From Cellulophaga fucicola (lineage in GTDB: Bacteria > Bacteroidota > Bacteroidia > Flavobacteriales > Flavobacteriaceae): a stretch of DNA of 64,000 nucleotides. The translations under genes were made by a program, and so were the position numbers. The notes under the pieces were generated by a model. That model made no database searches. It was not told the origin of the DNA and worked only from the letters and a program-made list of their open reading frames with translations. Shown piece by piece: positions 18,413-27,790 of the stretch; the stretch's first letter is position 1, and the number at the start of each line of letters is the position of its first letter. The stretch spans positions 496,001-560,000 of the forward strand of contig NZ_FPIY01000001.1 of NCBI RefSeq assembly GCF_900119145.1, given 5' to 3'.

Positions 18413-19750
18413 ATGTCAAAAAAGTTTTCTAAACTGGGTGTAAATGCACCTCTTCAAAAAAGTTTAGCCGAATTAGAGATTACTACTCCTACAGAAATAC
18501 AAATAAAATCTATACCTGTTTTATTAGAGTCTAACAAAGATTTTGTTGGTCTTGCAAAAACAGGAACGGGTAAAACAGCTGCTTTTGGGTTACCACTTAT
18601 ACAATTAATAGACACAGAAAATAACAATATACAAGCTGTAATTGTTGTTCCTACAAGAGAATTAGGACAACAAATTTATAGTAATTTAAGCGCTTTTGGT
18701 AAATATGTGCCAGAAGTTTCTATAGCATCTGTTTGCGGTGGAACACCTATAAAACCACAAATAGAACGTTTAACACAAGATACACATATCGTAATTGCTA
18801 CTCCTGGTAGATTAATAGATTTATTAAAACGAAATGCTATCAATATAAAAGAGGCTAAATATCTTGTTTTAGATGAAGCAGATGAAATGGTGACCTCTTT
18901 AAAAGATGGTTTAGATACTATTGTAGCTGCTTTGCCAAAAGAAAAGAGAACAATTTTGTTTACAGCAACAATGCCTGGCGCCATTAAGCAAATGGTGCAA
19001 AATTACTTATCTAAACACGTAACGCAGGTAAGCGTAAATATGGAGACCGTTGGTAATACAAGTATAGATCACCAATACGTAGTAGTAGAGCCAATAGAGA
19101 AATTAGATGTTTTAATGCATTTTTTAAACTCTAGAGAAGGCGAAAGAGGTATTATTTTTTGTAAAACAAAAGCAGCTGTAAACAAGCTTGCTAAAAACTT
19201 AGCTATCCATAAATTTTCTTCTGGTGCCTTGCACGGTAGTTTAACACAGCCTATTCGTGACCGTATTATGGGGCAGTTTAGAGAAGGGCATATAAAAATA
19301 CTAGTTGCTACAGATTTAGCAGCACGTGGTTTAGACGTAAAAGAGATATCTTATGTTGTAAATTACCATTTGCCAGATGTTTATGAGACGTATGTACACA
19401 GAAGTGGCCGTACGGCTAGGGCTGGTGCAAACGGATTTTCATTAACCGTTTTACAAAAAGAAGAAGAAAAAGAAATAGCAGACTTTGAAAACGAATTAGG
19501 ACTTAAATTTACTAAATTTAAAAAAGCAGATGCAGCTAGTATAGAAGAAAATAATAGTTTGCTTTGGGCTAAAAAGATTTTTAAAACAAAACCTAATCAT
19601 ACTATACCTACAGAGTTTAGAGATAAAATACACACTGTATTTCATCATTTAACAAAAGAAGAATTAGTAGATAAGATACTAGCAAACCATTTAGGACAAA
19701 CTAAAAATATAGGTTCTGTTTCATCAGAAGACAAAAACTTTACGTTTTAA
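18413..19750 (+). CDS. DEAD-box RNA helicase
   Basis: An ATP-dependent RNA helicase, probably acting in ribosome assembly or RNA turnover. All motifs are intact: AKTGTGKT (I), PTRELGQQ (Ia), TPGRLIDL (Ib), LDEADEM (II), FTATM (motif III as TAT rather than SAT), TDLAARGLD (V) and HRSGRTARAG (VI). The 445 residues leave a short C-terminal tail without a DbpA-type RNA-binding domain. The start at ATG 18413 follows from the overlapping promoter box. It is the first of three same-strand genes, with 16 bases to the next. Confidence 0.93.
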   Translation: MSKKFSKLGVNAPLQKSLAELEITTPTEIQIKSIPVLLESNKDFVGLAKTGTGKTAAFGLPLIQLIDTENNNIQAVIVVPTRELGQQIYSNLSAFGKYVPEVSIASVCGGTPIKPQIERLTQDTHIVIATPGRLIDLLKRNAINIKEAKYLVLDEADEMVTSLKDGLDTIVAALPKEKRTILFTATMPGAIKQMVQNYLSKHVTQVSVNMETVGNTSIDHQYVVVEPIEKLDVLMHFLNSREGERGIIFCKTKAAVNKLAKNLAIHKFSSGALHGSLTQPIRDRIMGQFREGHIKILVATDLAARGLDVKEISYVVNYHLPDVYETYVHRSGRTARAGANGFSLTVLQKEEEKEIADFENELGLKFTKFKKADAASIEENNSLLWAKKIFKTKPNHTIPTEFRDKIHTVFHHLTKEELVDKILANHLGQTKNIGSVSSEDKNFTF

Positions 19751-19766
19751 TAGAACAAAAAATAGT

Positions 19767-21077
19767 ATGGCAAATATAATTAAGAATAGGGCAGACATTT
19801 TAGAAAAGTTAAATATTCATCAATTAAACCCAATGCAGGAAGAGGCGCTTTCTGTAATAAAAAATACCACTAATACGGTACTTTTATCACCTACAGGAAC
19901 AGGAAAAACACTTGCGTTTTTATTGCCTTTAATAGATAAGTTAGATCCAGAGTTAGAAGAAATTCAAGCTTTAATTTTAGTACCTTCTAGAGAGCTAGCT
20001 ATACAAATAGAACAGGTTATACGTTCTATGGGGTCTGGTTACAAAGTAAATGCTGTGTACGGTGGTAGAGCAATGTCTAAAGATAAGATAGAGCTTAAAC
20101 ATATACCAGCAATATTAATTGGTACACCTGGTAGAATTGCAGATCATTTTGATAACGAACGTTTTTCTACAAATTTTATTAAAACGTTAGTTTTAGATGA
20201 GTTTGATAAGTCTTTAGAAACAGGCTTTGAAGAAGAAATGAAATATATAATTAATTTATTGCCTGCTTTAAATAAGCGTATTTTAACATCTGCTACACAA
20301 GGTGTTACAATACCTAAATTTGTGCGTTTAGATAAGGCTGTTACTATAGATTATTTAAAAGAAAATACAAATAAGTTAGCAGTTAAAACAGTGGTTTCTC
20401 CTAATAGAGATAAACTAAGAACACTACTAAATTTACTTAATCACGAGGGCAATAGTCCAGGAATTATCTTTTGTAATTTAAGAGAAAGTATAAAAGGGGT
20501 TAGCAAATTTTTAGATAAAAACAATATTACTCACGGCTGTTTCCATGGCGATATGGAGCAGAAAGATAGAGAACGTTCTTTACTAAAATTTAGAAACGGA
20601 ACCTATGATGTAATTATTGCTACAGATTTAGCTGCACGTGGTATAGATATTCCAGAAATGAAATATATTATACATTACGAGTTACCCTATAAAAATGAAG
20701 AATTTATACACAGAAACGGAAGAACTGCACGTGTAAACTCTAAAGGAACAGCCTATATTTTAAAATGGGAAGAAGAGAATTTACCAGATTTTATAAAAAA
20801 TGTACCAGTAGCAAAAATTAGTAAAACAGGTACTAGAAAACCACCATACTGGACAACTCTATTTATTTCTGGAGGAAGAAAAGATAAAATATCTAAAGGA
20901 GATATTGCCGGTCTGTTTTTTAAACAAGGAAAGATTAGCAAAGATCAATTAGGAGTTATAGAGCTAAAACAAGACTGTACGTTTGTATCTGTACCTGCCG
21001 ATATAGCACCTAGACTTGTAGAAGAATTAAGCAATACCAGGTTGAAGAAGAAGAAAGTTAGAATTAGTATTATTTAA
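19767..21077 (+). CDS. second DEAD-box-type helicase with a DEFD motif II and an RNA-binding tail
   Basis: A second superfamily 2 helicase, 436 residues. Motifs I (SPTGTGKT), Ia (PSRELAIQ), Ib (TPGRIADH), III (SAT), V (TDLAARGID) and VI (HRNGRTAR) are normal, but motif II reads DEFD instead of DEAD. The last 75 residues (SGGRKDKISKGDIAGLFFKQG and on) resemble the DbpA-type RNA-binding domain, which binds 23S rRNA in DbpA. It is followed only 3 bases later by the SDR gene, so the two are likely cotranscribed. Confidence 0.9.
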   Translation: MANIIKNRADILEKLNIHQLNPMQEEALSVIKNTTNTVLLSPTGTGKTLAFLLPLIDKLDPELEEIQALILVPSRELAIQIEQVIRSMGSGYKVNAVYGGRAMSKDKIELKHIPAILIGTPGRIADHFDNERFSTNFIKTLVLDEFDKSLETGFEEEMKYIINLLPALNKRILTSATQGVTIPKFVRLDKAVTIDYLKENTNKLAVKTVVSPNRDKLRTLLNLLNHEGNSPGIIFCNLRESIKGVSKFLDKNNITHGCFHGDMEQKDRERSLLKFRNGTYDVIIATDLAARGIDIPEMKYIIHYELPYKNEEFIHRNGRTARVNSKGTAYILKWEEENLPDFIKNVPVAKISKTGTRKPPYWTTLFISGGRKDKISKGDIAGLFFKQGKISKDQLGVIELKQDCTFVSVPADIAPRLVEELSNTRLKKKKVRISII

Positions 21078-21080
21078 TGT

Positions 21081-22631
21081 ATGAAAGAGGAGAATACTAA
21101 TGCAGATAATGCATTATCACAAGAAGAAATAGATAAGTGTATCTCTGTTTTAGAGCACTTAATTACCAATACAGATGAAATTTTTGAAATTTCGAAAGAC
21201 AAAAGAACAACTTTAATTAAAGCTGCTGGTCAACTTTCTAGACCAAGTAGAGAAGAGTTTTCTCGCCGAAAAAAAGATGCTAAAAAGGCGCAAAAGCGTA
21301 AGCAAGATGCTAGAGATCGTAATGCTCGTAAAGAAACTGGTATACGTAGTGCACGTGAAGCCGTAGTTTTTGTTGCACCTAAATTGTTGCCAGAGGCAGA
21401 TTTATCTAATCAAAAAAATCTAGAGTTAGAGTCGGCAAGAAACTGCTATGTCTGTAAAGATATGTTTACCAAATTGCACCATTTTTATGATCAAATGTGT
21501 ACTAGCTGTGGAGATTTTAACTATGCTAAACGTTTCCAAACTACAGATTTAAAAGGTCAGGTTGCAGTAATTACAGGTTCTAGATTAAAAATCGGGTACC
21601 ATATTACATTAATGTTATTGCGTGCAGGAGCTACTGTAGTTGCAACAACAAGATTTCCGGTAGATTCTGCTTTACGTTTTTCTAAAGAAGAAGATTTTAC
21701 ACAATGGGGACATCGTTTAAAAATTCACGGATTAGATTTAAGACACATACCAAGTGTAGAGATCTTCTGTAATTTTATAGAACAGAAGTACGAAAATTTA
21801 GATATTCTTATTAATAATGCGGCGCAAACAGTACGTAGACCAGCAGGTTTTTATACGCACTTAATGGCAAATGAAGAAAGGCCAATTTCAGATTTACCAA
21901 AGTACGCTGCAGATTTATTACAAGATCACTTAGGATGTATGCAAGAGTTAAAAGCTTTAACCTCTGGTGCATCACCAAACAAAAATATGCCAGTAACTTG
22001 GCACGGACCAGAACCAGGAATAGGAATTAGAGCTTCAGCAAAATTATCTCAAATACCATATAGTTTTGACAATTCATTACAAACATCAGAAGTTTTCCCA
22101 GAAGGTGAGTTAGACGCAGATTTACAACAAGTAGATTTACGTAAAACAAATAGCTGGCGTTTAAAACTTGGAGAAATAGAAACTACAGAAATGATAGAAG
22201 TACAGTTGGTAAACTCTGTTGCACCATTTGTATTATGCAATCGTCTTTCTGAAGTAATGAAAAAGGAGAATACGGGTAAAAAACACATTATAAATGTTTC
22301 TGCTATGGAAGGTAAATTCCATAGATTCTTTAAAGAAGACAGACATCCGCACACTAATATGGCTAAAGCAGCATTAAATATGCTTACACATACTGCTGCT
22401 GGTAGTTTAGCAAAAGATGGTATTTATATAAATGCTGTAGATACTGGTTGGGTTACAGATGAAGATCCTGCAGAACTATCTAAAAGAAAGGTAGAGTTAC
22501 ATGATTTTCAGCCACCACTAGATATAGTAGATGGTGCAGCACGTGTAATGGATCCGTTAATAGATGGTATTAATACAGGTAAGCATTGGAGTGGTAAATT
22601 CTTAAAAGATTACAGACCTATAGATTGGTAA
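21081..22631 (+). CDS. SDR-fold protein with N-terminal zinc-ribbon-like module, catalytic Tyr replaced
   Basis: A 516-residue protein with a charged N-terminal helical part (about 1-110, rich in Arg/Lys at 55-90), a zinc-ribbon-like CxxC (122, 125) and CxxC (140, 143) pair, and a Rossmann short-chain dehydrogenase domain: TGSRLKIG near 159, NNAAQ near 249, INVSAMEG near 409. The usual YxxxK is TNMAK here (Thr425 and Lys429), so the catalytic Tyr is missing. It may bind NAD(P) without classical redox chemistry. Its position right behind two RNA helicases and its basic arm suggest work on RNA; that is inference. Confidence 0.8.
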   Translation: MKEENTNADNALSQEEIDKCISVLEHLITNTDEIFEISKDKRTTLIKAAGQLSRPSREEFSRRKKDAKKAQKRKQDARDRNARKETGIRSAREAVVFVAPKLLPEADLSNQKNLELESARNCYVCKDMFTKLHHFYDQMCTSCGDFNYAKRFQTTDLKGQVAVITGSRLKIGYHITLMLLRAGATVVATTRFPVDSALRFSKEEDFTQWGHRLKIHGLDLRHIPSVEIFCNFIEQKYENLDILINNAAQTVRRPAGFYTHLMANEERPISDLPKYAADLLQDHLGCMQELKALTSGASPNKNMPVTWHGPEPGIGIRASAKLSQIPYSFDNSLQTSEVFPEGELDADLQQVDLRKTNSWRLKLGEIETTEMIEVQLVNSVAPFVLCNRLSEVMKKENTGKKHIINVSAMEGKFHRFFKEDRHPHTNMAKAALNMLTHTAAGSLAKDGIYINAVDTGWVTDEDPAELSKRKVELHDFQPPLDIVDGAARVMDPLIDGINTGKHWSGKFLKDYRPIDW

Positions 22632-22765
22632 TTTTAAATAGAAGTTAAAATTCTGTTAGGGTTTGTTAAATGCTCTTTATTGGTTTTCTCTTTTTGTAAA
22701 TTATAAAATATTGATGTTTTCATTAGTAAAACTATATGTATAACAAATTTTAAAAATAATATAGA

Positions 22766-23272
22766 ATGATAAAACCTAGAGAAAAAGCACCGGAATTAAG
22801 TATTAAATTGGTAAATGATACTACTTGGAAGTTGAGTGAACAGTCGCCAGAAAATTTTACTTTAATTCTTTTTTATAGAGGTAAGCACTGTCCTGTTTGT
22901 CAAAAACAATTAGAGCAATTGCAAAAATCGCTTCCTAAATTTACAGAACGTGGGGTTAATGTTATAGCTATTAGTACAGATACAGAAGAGATAGCAAAAG
23001 CAACACATAATGAATGGGCTATTGATGATATTCCACTTGGTTATGGTTTATCTATTGATGAAGCAAGAAAATGGGGTTTATTTATTTCTAGTGGAATAAA
23101 GCAGGAACCAGAATTTTTTGCAGAACCAGGCTTATTTTTATTAACAGCAGATAGTATAGTATATTGGGAGTCTATACAATCTATGCCATTTGGGCGTCCA
23201 GAATTTAGAGACGTCTTAGGAGGAATAGATTATATTTTAAAAGCAGATTATCCAGCAAGGGGAGAAGCTTAA
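22766..23272 (+). CDS. AhpC/TSA-family redoxin
   Basis: A cytoplasmic thioredoxin-fold redoxin of 168 residues. The FYRGKHCPVCQKQ segment places a CxxC pair at Cys42 and Cys45, and the VIAISTDTEE stretch follows as in peroxiredoxin-like proteins. The CPVC pair with a FYRGxxCP context is typical of the peroxiredoxin-like AhpC/TSA subgroup; peroxide reduction is likely but unproven. It stands alone between the SDR gene and the cold-shock gene with no clear promoter box. Confidence 0.85.
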   Translation: MIKPREKAPELSIKLVNDTTWKLSEQSPENFTLILFYRGKHCPVCQKQLEQLQKSLPKFTERGVNVIAISTDTEEIAKATHNEWAIDDIPLGYGLSIDEARKWGLFISSGIKQEPEFFAEPGLFLLTADSIVYWESIQSMPFGRPEFRDVLGGIDYILKADYPARGEA

Positions 23273-23480
23273 TTAGTTTTAAATCTGCAATTAATATTAA
23301 AACCTTTATTTAACTGGCTAATATATAAGAGATATAAGGCAGACAAAAGAGTAAAACAATACTTAAATATTGCCACTGTATTAACTTTAAGTTAACTGAT
23401 TCTAAAGTGTTTAAAAATATTTGGTAATCTTATTCTTATGTATTATTTTTGTCTAAATTAATTATTATAAATACAATACA

Positions 23481-23672
23481 ATGAGTAAAGGAACAGTTAA
23501 ATTCTTCAACGATGAAAAAGGATTTGGTTTTATCACAGAAGAAGGTTCAGGTAATGACATCTTTGTACACATCTCTGGTTTAGTAGACGAAATTCGTGAA
23601 GGCGATGAAGTTGAATACGATGTTACAGAAGGTAAGAAAGGTTTAAATGCAGCAAACGTAAGAGTTTTATAA
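23481..23672 (+). CDS. cold-shock-domain protein (CspA family)
   Basis: A 63-residue OB-fold protein that binds single-stranded RNA and DNA. Both nucleic-acid-binding motifs are present: KGFGFI (RNP1, near 13-18) and DIFVHIS (RNP2, near 27-33). The 208-base upstream gap probably holds a long leader, as is common for csp genes. A strong terminator follows, so it is a single-gene transcript. Confidence 0.96.
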   Translation: MSKGTVKFFNDEKGFGFITEEGSGNDIFVHISGLVDEIREGDEVEYDVTEGKKGLNAANVRVL

Positions 23673-23696
23673 CATATACTAGTAAAAGCTTTAAAC

Positions 23697-23734
23697 AAAG
23701 AGCCTATTCATTTATTTGAATAGGCTCTTTTTTA
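23697..23734 (+). terminator. terminator of the cold-shock gene
   Basis: A 14-bp perfect stem (AAAGAGCCTATTCA with TGAATAGGCTCTTT) around a 6-base loop, followed by T residues. Confidence 0.9.
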
Positions 23735-23819
23735 TTGCATCTATTTTAACGTAAAATAGGGTTTTATCTCGCCTTTAAAAAGAACCATATTTTGTATCTT
23801 TATAGTACAATTTAAACTT

Positions 23820-25079
23820 ATGGGAAATAGAAAAAGAGTCGTAGTTATAGGTGCTGGTTTTGGCGGTATAACCATAGCAAAAGCTTTTAAAAATAAAAAT
23901 GTAGACGTTCGTCTAATAGATCAAAATAACTACCATAATTTTCAGCCTCTAATGTATCAAATTGCTACAGGAGGTCTTGAGCCAGATAGTATAGCGTATC
24001 CAGTTAGGCGTATTTTTAGAGGATACAAAAATGTTACTTTTAGAATGGCTAATGTGGTTTCTGTTAACCCAGAAACTAAAGAACTAGAAACCTCTATAGG
24101 TACAATTAATTACGATTATTTAGTAATTGCAACTGGGAGTCAAAACAATTTCTTCAATTTTGAACCTATCAAGGATGAGTTACTCACCTTAAAGTCTATA
24201 CCAGATGCTTTAAACTTAAGAAGCTATATTTTTCAGAATTTAGAAAAAGCATTGGCTAAAAAAGATAAAGAACCTTTAGATGAAATCTTAAATATTGCTA
24301 TTGTTGGTGGCGGACCAGCAGGTTTAGAATTGGCTGGTGCTTTAGCAGAAATGAAAAAACACGTATTACCAAAAGATTTTCCAGATTTAGATATCTCTAA
24401 AATGAGTATCAACTTGTACGAGGCTTCTCCTAATCTGCTTAATGCAATGTCTAAAGAGGCTTCTGCTAAAAGTTTAACGTATTTAACCAATCTTGGTGTT
24501 AATGTGCATTTAAACTCTAGAGTAAGCTCTTATAAAGACAATAAGCTAGAGATAGATGATAAAAGCTTTTATACAGACACTGTTATTTGGACAGCAGGTG
24601 TAAAAGCAGCCCCTATAGATGGTTTACCAAACGATTCTATAATACGTGGTAACCGTATTGCTGTAGACAAATACAATCGAATTTTACAAACAGATAATAT
24701 TTTTGCTATTGGTGATGTTGCTGCACATATTTCTAATGAAGAACCTAATGGGCTACCAATGCTAGCTCCTGTAGCACAGCAACAAGGTACGCACTTAGCT
24801 AAAAACATAATAAACCTATGTGATAATAAACCTTTGCAGCCCTTTGAGTATAAGAATAAAGGTGTAATGGCAACAATTGGCCGAAAAAAAGCGGTTGTAG
24901 ATTTACCTAAATGGAAGTTTCAAGGAACGTTTGCTTGGTTGGTTTGGATGTTTATACATATTATGTCACTAGTTGGTTTTAAAAACAAAATATCTGCTTT
25001 TATGGGCTGGATGACAAACTACTTTACGTACGATAGACCTTTAGGTTTAATAATTAGACCCTTTTCTAAAAGAAAATAA
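23820..25079 (+). CDS. ndh: type II NADH:quinone oxidoreductase (NDH-2)
   Basis: A peripheral-membrane flavoprotein that passes electrons from NADH to the quinone pool without pumping ions. The FAD site GAGFGG (residues 11-16), the NAD site GGGPAG (163-168) and the ATG-containing segment near 102 are present, as is the GDVAA segment that contacts FAD. The C-terminus is rich in Trp and Phe (WLVWMFIHIMSLVGF near 380), fitting a membrane-associated end. The 419 residues are typical. A TATCTTTA near 23796 is a near-match to the -7 consensus. Confidence 0.92.
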   Translation: MGNRKRVVVIGAGFGGITIAKAFKNKNVDVRLIDQNNYHNFQPLMYQIATGGLEPDSIAYPVRRIFRGYKNVTFRMANVVSVNPETKELETSIGTINYDYLVIATGSQNNFFNFEPIKDELLTLKSIPDALNLRSYIFQNLEKALAKKDKEPLDEILNIAIVGGGPAGLELAGALAEMKKHVLPKDFPDLDISKMSINLYEASPNLLNAMSKEASAKSLTYLTNLGVNVHLNSRVSSYKDNKLEIDDKSFYTDTVIWTAGVKAAPIDGLPNDSIIRGNRIAVDKYNRILQTDNIFAIGDVAAHISNEEPNGLPMLAPVAQQQGTHLAKNIINLCDNKPLQPFEYKNKGVMATIGRKKAVVDLPKWKFQGTFAWLVWMFIHIMSLVGFKNKISAFMGWMTNYFTYDRPLGLIIRPFSKRK

Positions 25080-25156
25080 GAATTCTTAACTGCTTTATAG
25101 ATTGATTATCAATTAAAAAGATGTAATTTCGCGGCTGGTTAAAAAAAAGTATCCGT

Positions 25157-25606
25157 ATGAAACGTATTAATGAGTATAAAAAAATGTTCTCTGTTGAGAA
25201 TAACATAGAGCTAAAATCATTAAAAACTAGTTATAGAAATTTAGTAAAAGAATGGCACCCAGATAAATTTCAAGAGGGTGATGCTAAACGTGAAGAGGCA
25301 GAAATTAAAAGTAGACAAATTATAGATGGTTACCATTTTCTAGTGAGTATTGCACCAGAAACTAAAGCAGCAAATGCAGAAGAGTACAAGACTCTTACAT
25401 CTGCATCTGGTATTTTAGATTTTCAACATAATGGTCAGCTTTTAGAAGTTACCTTTTTGGATGGTACTACATATGAGTATTTTGGAGTTCCAAAAAAGAT
25501 ATATGTAAAAATGATTAATTCTGATAAGATTTATCGTTTTGCAAAACGTAATATATTTGATTCTTATATGTACCGTAAGTCTAAAAAAACAACACAAGAA
25601 GCATAG
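25157..25606 (+). CDS. J-domain protein with C-terminal KTSC domain
   Basis: A 149-residue protein. The N-terminal half is a short DnaJ-type J domain with the HPD motif at residues 34-36 (KEWHPDKF), which stimulates DnaK ATPase in known J proteins. The C-terminal half (about 80-140) reads as a KTSC domain: SGILDFQHNGQLLEVTFLDGTTYEYFGVP. KTSC domains occur near RNA-acting or phage proteins and have no firm biochemical role. The pairing suggests a chaperone adaptor with a narrow client; that is inference. Confidence 0.82.
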   Translation: MKRINEYKKMFSVENNIELKSLKTSYRNLVKEWHPDKFQEGDAKREEAEIKSRQIIDGYHFLVSIAPETKAANAEEYKTLTSASGILDFQHNGQLLEVTFLDGTTYEYFGVPKKIYVKMINSDKIYRFAKRNIFDSYMYRKSKKTTQEA

Positions 25607-25634
25607 TAACTTATTAATTTAAGTTATGTTTCGT

Positions 25635-25683
25635 AAAAAGCTTTGTAATAAATAGTTACTATTTATTACAAAGCTTTTTTTTA
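25635..25683 (+). terminator. terminator of the J-KTSC gene
   Basis: A very long stem (AAAAAGCTTTGTAATAAATAG with its complement ending AAGCTTTTT) followed by T residues. Confidence 0.9.
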
Positions 25684-25721
25684 TGTGCATAAGTTAACAG
25701 ATCTACTTGTAATTTATGCAT

Positions 25722-25760
25722 AAAAAAAAGCGTGTAAACTAAGTGTGTACACGCCCTTTT
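25722..25760 (-). terminator. terminator of the TetR-controlled operon
   Basis: On the minus strand GGGCGTGTAC pairs imperfectly with GTTTACACGC, followed by eight T. It lies 19 bases after the DJ-1/PfpI stop. Confidence 0.8.
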
Positions 25761-25778
25761 TAGAAAAAATGGAATCTT

Positions 25779-26588
25779 TTATTTCTTTAATTCTGCAACT
25801 AATTTTTCAGCAACTAACTCAGACGAAGCTGGGTTTTGTCCTGTAATTAAGTTACCATCTTGAATTGCATAAGCAGCCCAATCTTCTTTTTTAGAATAAA
25901 TACCGCCGTTTTCTTTTAGCATATCTTCAACTAAAAACGGAACAACATCTGTAAGTTGTACAGCAGCTTCTTCAGTATTTGTAAAACCAGTTACTTTTTT
26001 ACCTTTTACTAAAGGATTACCATCAGTACCTTTAACACCTTTTAAAGCAGCAGGAGCGTGACAAACAAATGCTACTGGTTTTTTCTGAGCATTAAATTTT
26101 TCAATTAACGCAATAGATTTTTCGTCATTAGCTAAATCCCATAACGGTCCGTGACCACCTGGATAAAATACAGCATCAAAATCATCTGCATTCATATCTG
26201 CTAAAACTTTTGTATTTGCAATTTTAGCTTTTGCATCTGCATCGTTGTTAAAACGCTCTGTATCTTCAGTAGCAGCATCTGGCGAATCACTACTTGGATC
26301 TATTGGAGCAGCTCCACCTTTTGGTGTTGCTAAAGTAATTTCGGCACCTTTATCTAATAGGTTGTAATATGGGTTTGCAAATTCTTCTACCCAAAATCCT
26401 GTTTTTTTACCCGTATCTCCTAATTTATCGTGAGATGTTAATACAAATAATACTTTCATTTTTTTATCTTTTTTAAGTTCTGTTTTTTCTTCTGAAACTT
26501 TTTCAGAAGATTGTTGCTCTTTTTTGTTATTGCAAGCTGTAACTGTTAGTATTACTAGCGCAATAACTGTTGTTTTAATAAAATTCAT
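25779..26588 (-). CDS. DJ-1/PfpI-family lipoprotein (Hsp31-like)
   Basis: A 269-residue DJ-1/PfpI-fold protein with a lipoprotein signal (lipobox LTVTAC, Cys19). The nucleophile elbow AFVCHAPAAL carries the family Cys-His pair, and the YPGGHGPLWDLA segment is typical of the Hsp31/glyoxalase III-like branch, which acts on methylglyoxal or as a chaperone. The lipoprotein signal implies a periplasmic or outer-membrane location, unusual for the cytoplasmic Hsp31 relatives. It is the last gene of the operon, 9 bases after the Fe-ADH. Aldehyde detoxification fits the neighbours, but activity is inferred. Confidence 0.85.
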   Translation of the reverse strand: MNFIKTTVIALVILTVTACNNKKEQQSSEKVSEEKTELKKDKKMKVLFVLTSHDKLGDTGKKTGFWVEEFANPYYNLLDKGAEITLATPKGGAAPIDPSSDSPDAATEDTERFNNDADAKAKIANTKVLADMNADDFDAVFYPGGHGPLWDLANDEKSIALIEKFNAQKKPVAFVCHAPAALKGVKGTDGNPLVKGKKVTGFTNTEEAAVQLTDVVPFLVEDMLKENGGIYSKKEDWAAYAIQDGNLITGQNPASSELVAEKLVAELKK

Positions 26589-26597
26589 TAAACTTAT

Positions 26598-27755
26598 TTA
26601 GTATGCCATTTTCACAATCTTTTCCGCGTCTTCTGGCATTAACGCTTGGTGCTCTCCTAATTTCCAACCACGTTCTGTAAAACGTTTTGCAATTTCTTCG
26701 GCAGTACCTTCGTAATCTTTTGTGTAATCAGATAATTTAGTGTCTATACCTAACTGGTGGAAAAAAGCTTCAGTTTTCTCTATTGCAGCATATGCTTTAT
26801 CGTCTGTACTACCTTCAGTTACATTCCAAACACGTTCTGCATATTGAGCTAATTTTTCTTTTTTAGCTTCAAAATTATATTTGTAGTGACTAGGAGTAAC
26901 TACAGCTAATGTTCTTGCATGGTCTATTCCAAAAAGAGCAGTTAACTCGTGACCCATCATATGTATAGCCCAATCTCCAGGAACTCCTTGTTGTATTAAC
27001 CCGTTTAAAGCCATTGTACAACTCCACATAAAGTTAGATGCAGCTTCGTAGTTTGTAGGGTCTTTAACCACTGTAGGTGCAACTTCTACCAAAGTTTGTA
27101 AAATACTTTCTGCAAAACGATCTTGTAATAAACCACCGGCAGGGTAGGTCATATACTGTTCTAAAACGTGTGTAAAAGCATCTGTAATACCATTTGCTAA
27201 TTGGCGTTGTGGTATAGACGTAATTACCTGTGGATCAAGTATAGAAAAGGTTGGGAACAATGCTGGTCCGCCCATAGAAAGTTTTTCTTTGGTTTCTTTT
27301 CTAGATACAACTAACCCAGAGTTCATCTCAGATCCTGTTGCTGGTAAAGTTAATACAGTTCCAAAAGGTAACCCTTTGCTAGGACGTTCCTTGTTTTTTA
27401 GCATATCCCAAGGTTCTGCACCATCATATAAAGCAGCAGCAGATAAAAATTTAGTTCCGTCTATAACAGAACCACCACCGACTGCTAATAAATAGGTGAT
27501 TTTTTCGTCCTTAATTACTTTTAAAGCATCCATTAAAATAGAATACTCAGGATTTGCAGGAATACCACCAAACTCTATAATATCTACTTTTGCTAAAGCA
27601 GTTTTTACTTGGTCGTAAATTCCGTTTTTCTTAATGCTACCACCACCATAAAGTAATAAAACTTTAGCATCTGCTGGTATTTCTGTAGTTAATTTTTCTA
27701 TAGTATTTTTCCCAAATATTATTTTAGTTGGGTTTTTATATTCAAAATTATTCAT
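26598..27755 (-). CDS. iron-containing alcohol dehydrogenase (YqhD-like)
   Basis: An NAD(P)H-dependent aldehyde reductase of the iron-dependent alcohol dehydrogenase family, 385 residues. The GGGSVIDGTKF cofactor segment near residue 93 and the metal-binding region (GITDAFTHVLEQYM, then IHMMGHELTALFGIDHARTLA) are intact. The YqhD branch reduces many short aldehydes, including those from lipid peroxidation. It lies in the minus-strand operon between the MDR reductase and the DJ-1-like gene, so aldehyde clearance is the likely role. Confidence 0.92.
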   Translation of the reverse strand: MNNFEYKNPTKIIFGKNTIEKLTTEIPADAKVLLLYGGGSIKKNGIYDQVKTALAKVDIIEFGGIPANPEYSILMDALKVIKDEKITYLLAVGGGSVIDGTKFLSAAALYDGAEPWDMLKNKERPSKGLPFGTVLTLPATGSEMNSGLVVSRKETKEKLSMGGPALFPTFSILDPQVITSIPQRQLANGITDAFTHVLEQYMTYPAGGLLQDRFAESILQTLVEVAPTVVKDPTNYEAASNFMWSCTMALNGLIQQGVPGDWAIHMMGHELTALFGIDHARTLAVVTPSHYKYNFEAKKEKLAQYAERVWNVTEGSTDDKAYAAIEKTEAFFHQLGIDTKLSDYTKDYEGTAEEIAKRFTERGWKLGEHQALMPEDAEKIVKMAY

Positions 27756-27790
27756 TTTCTTTGTTTTTTAAGTTGATAAAAATCTAATTC

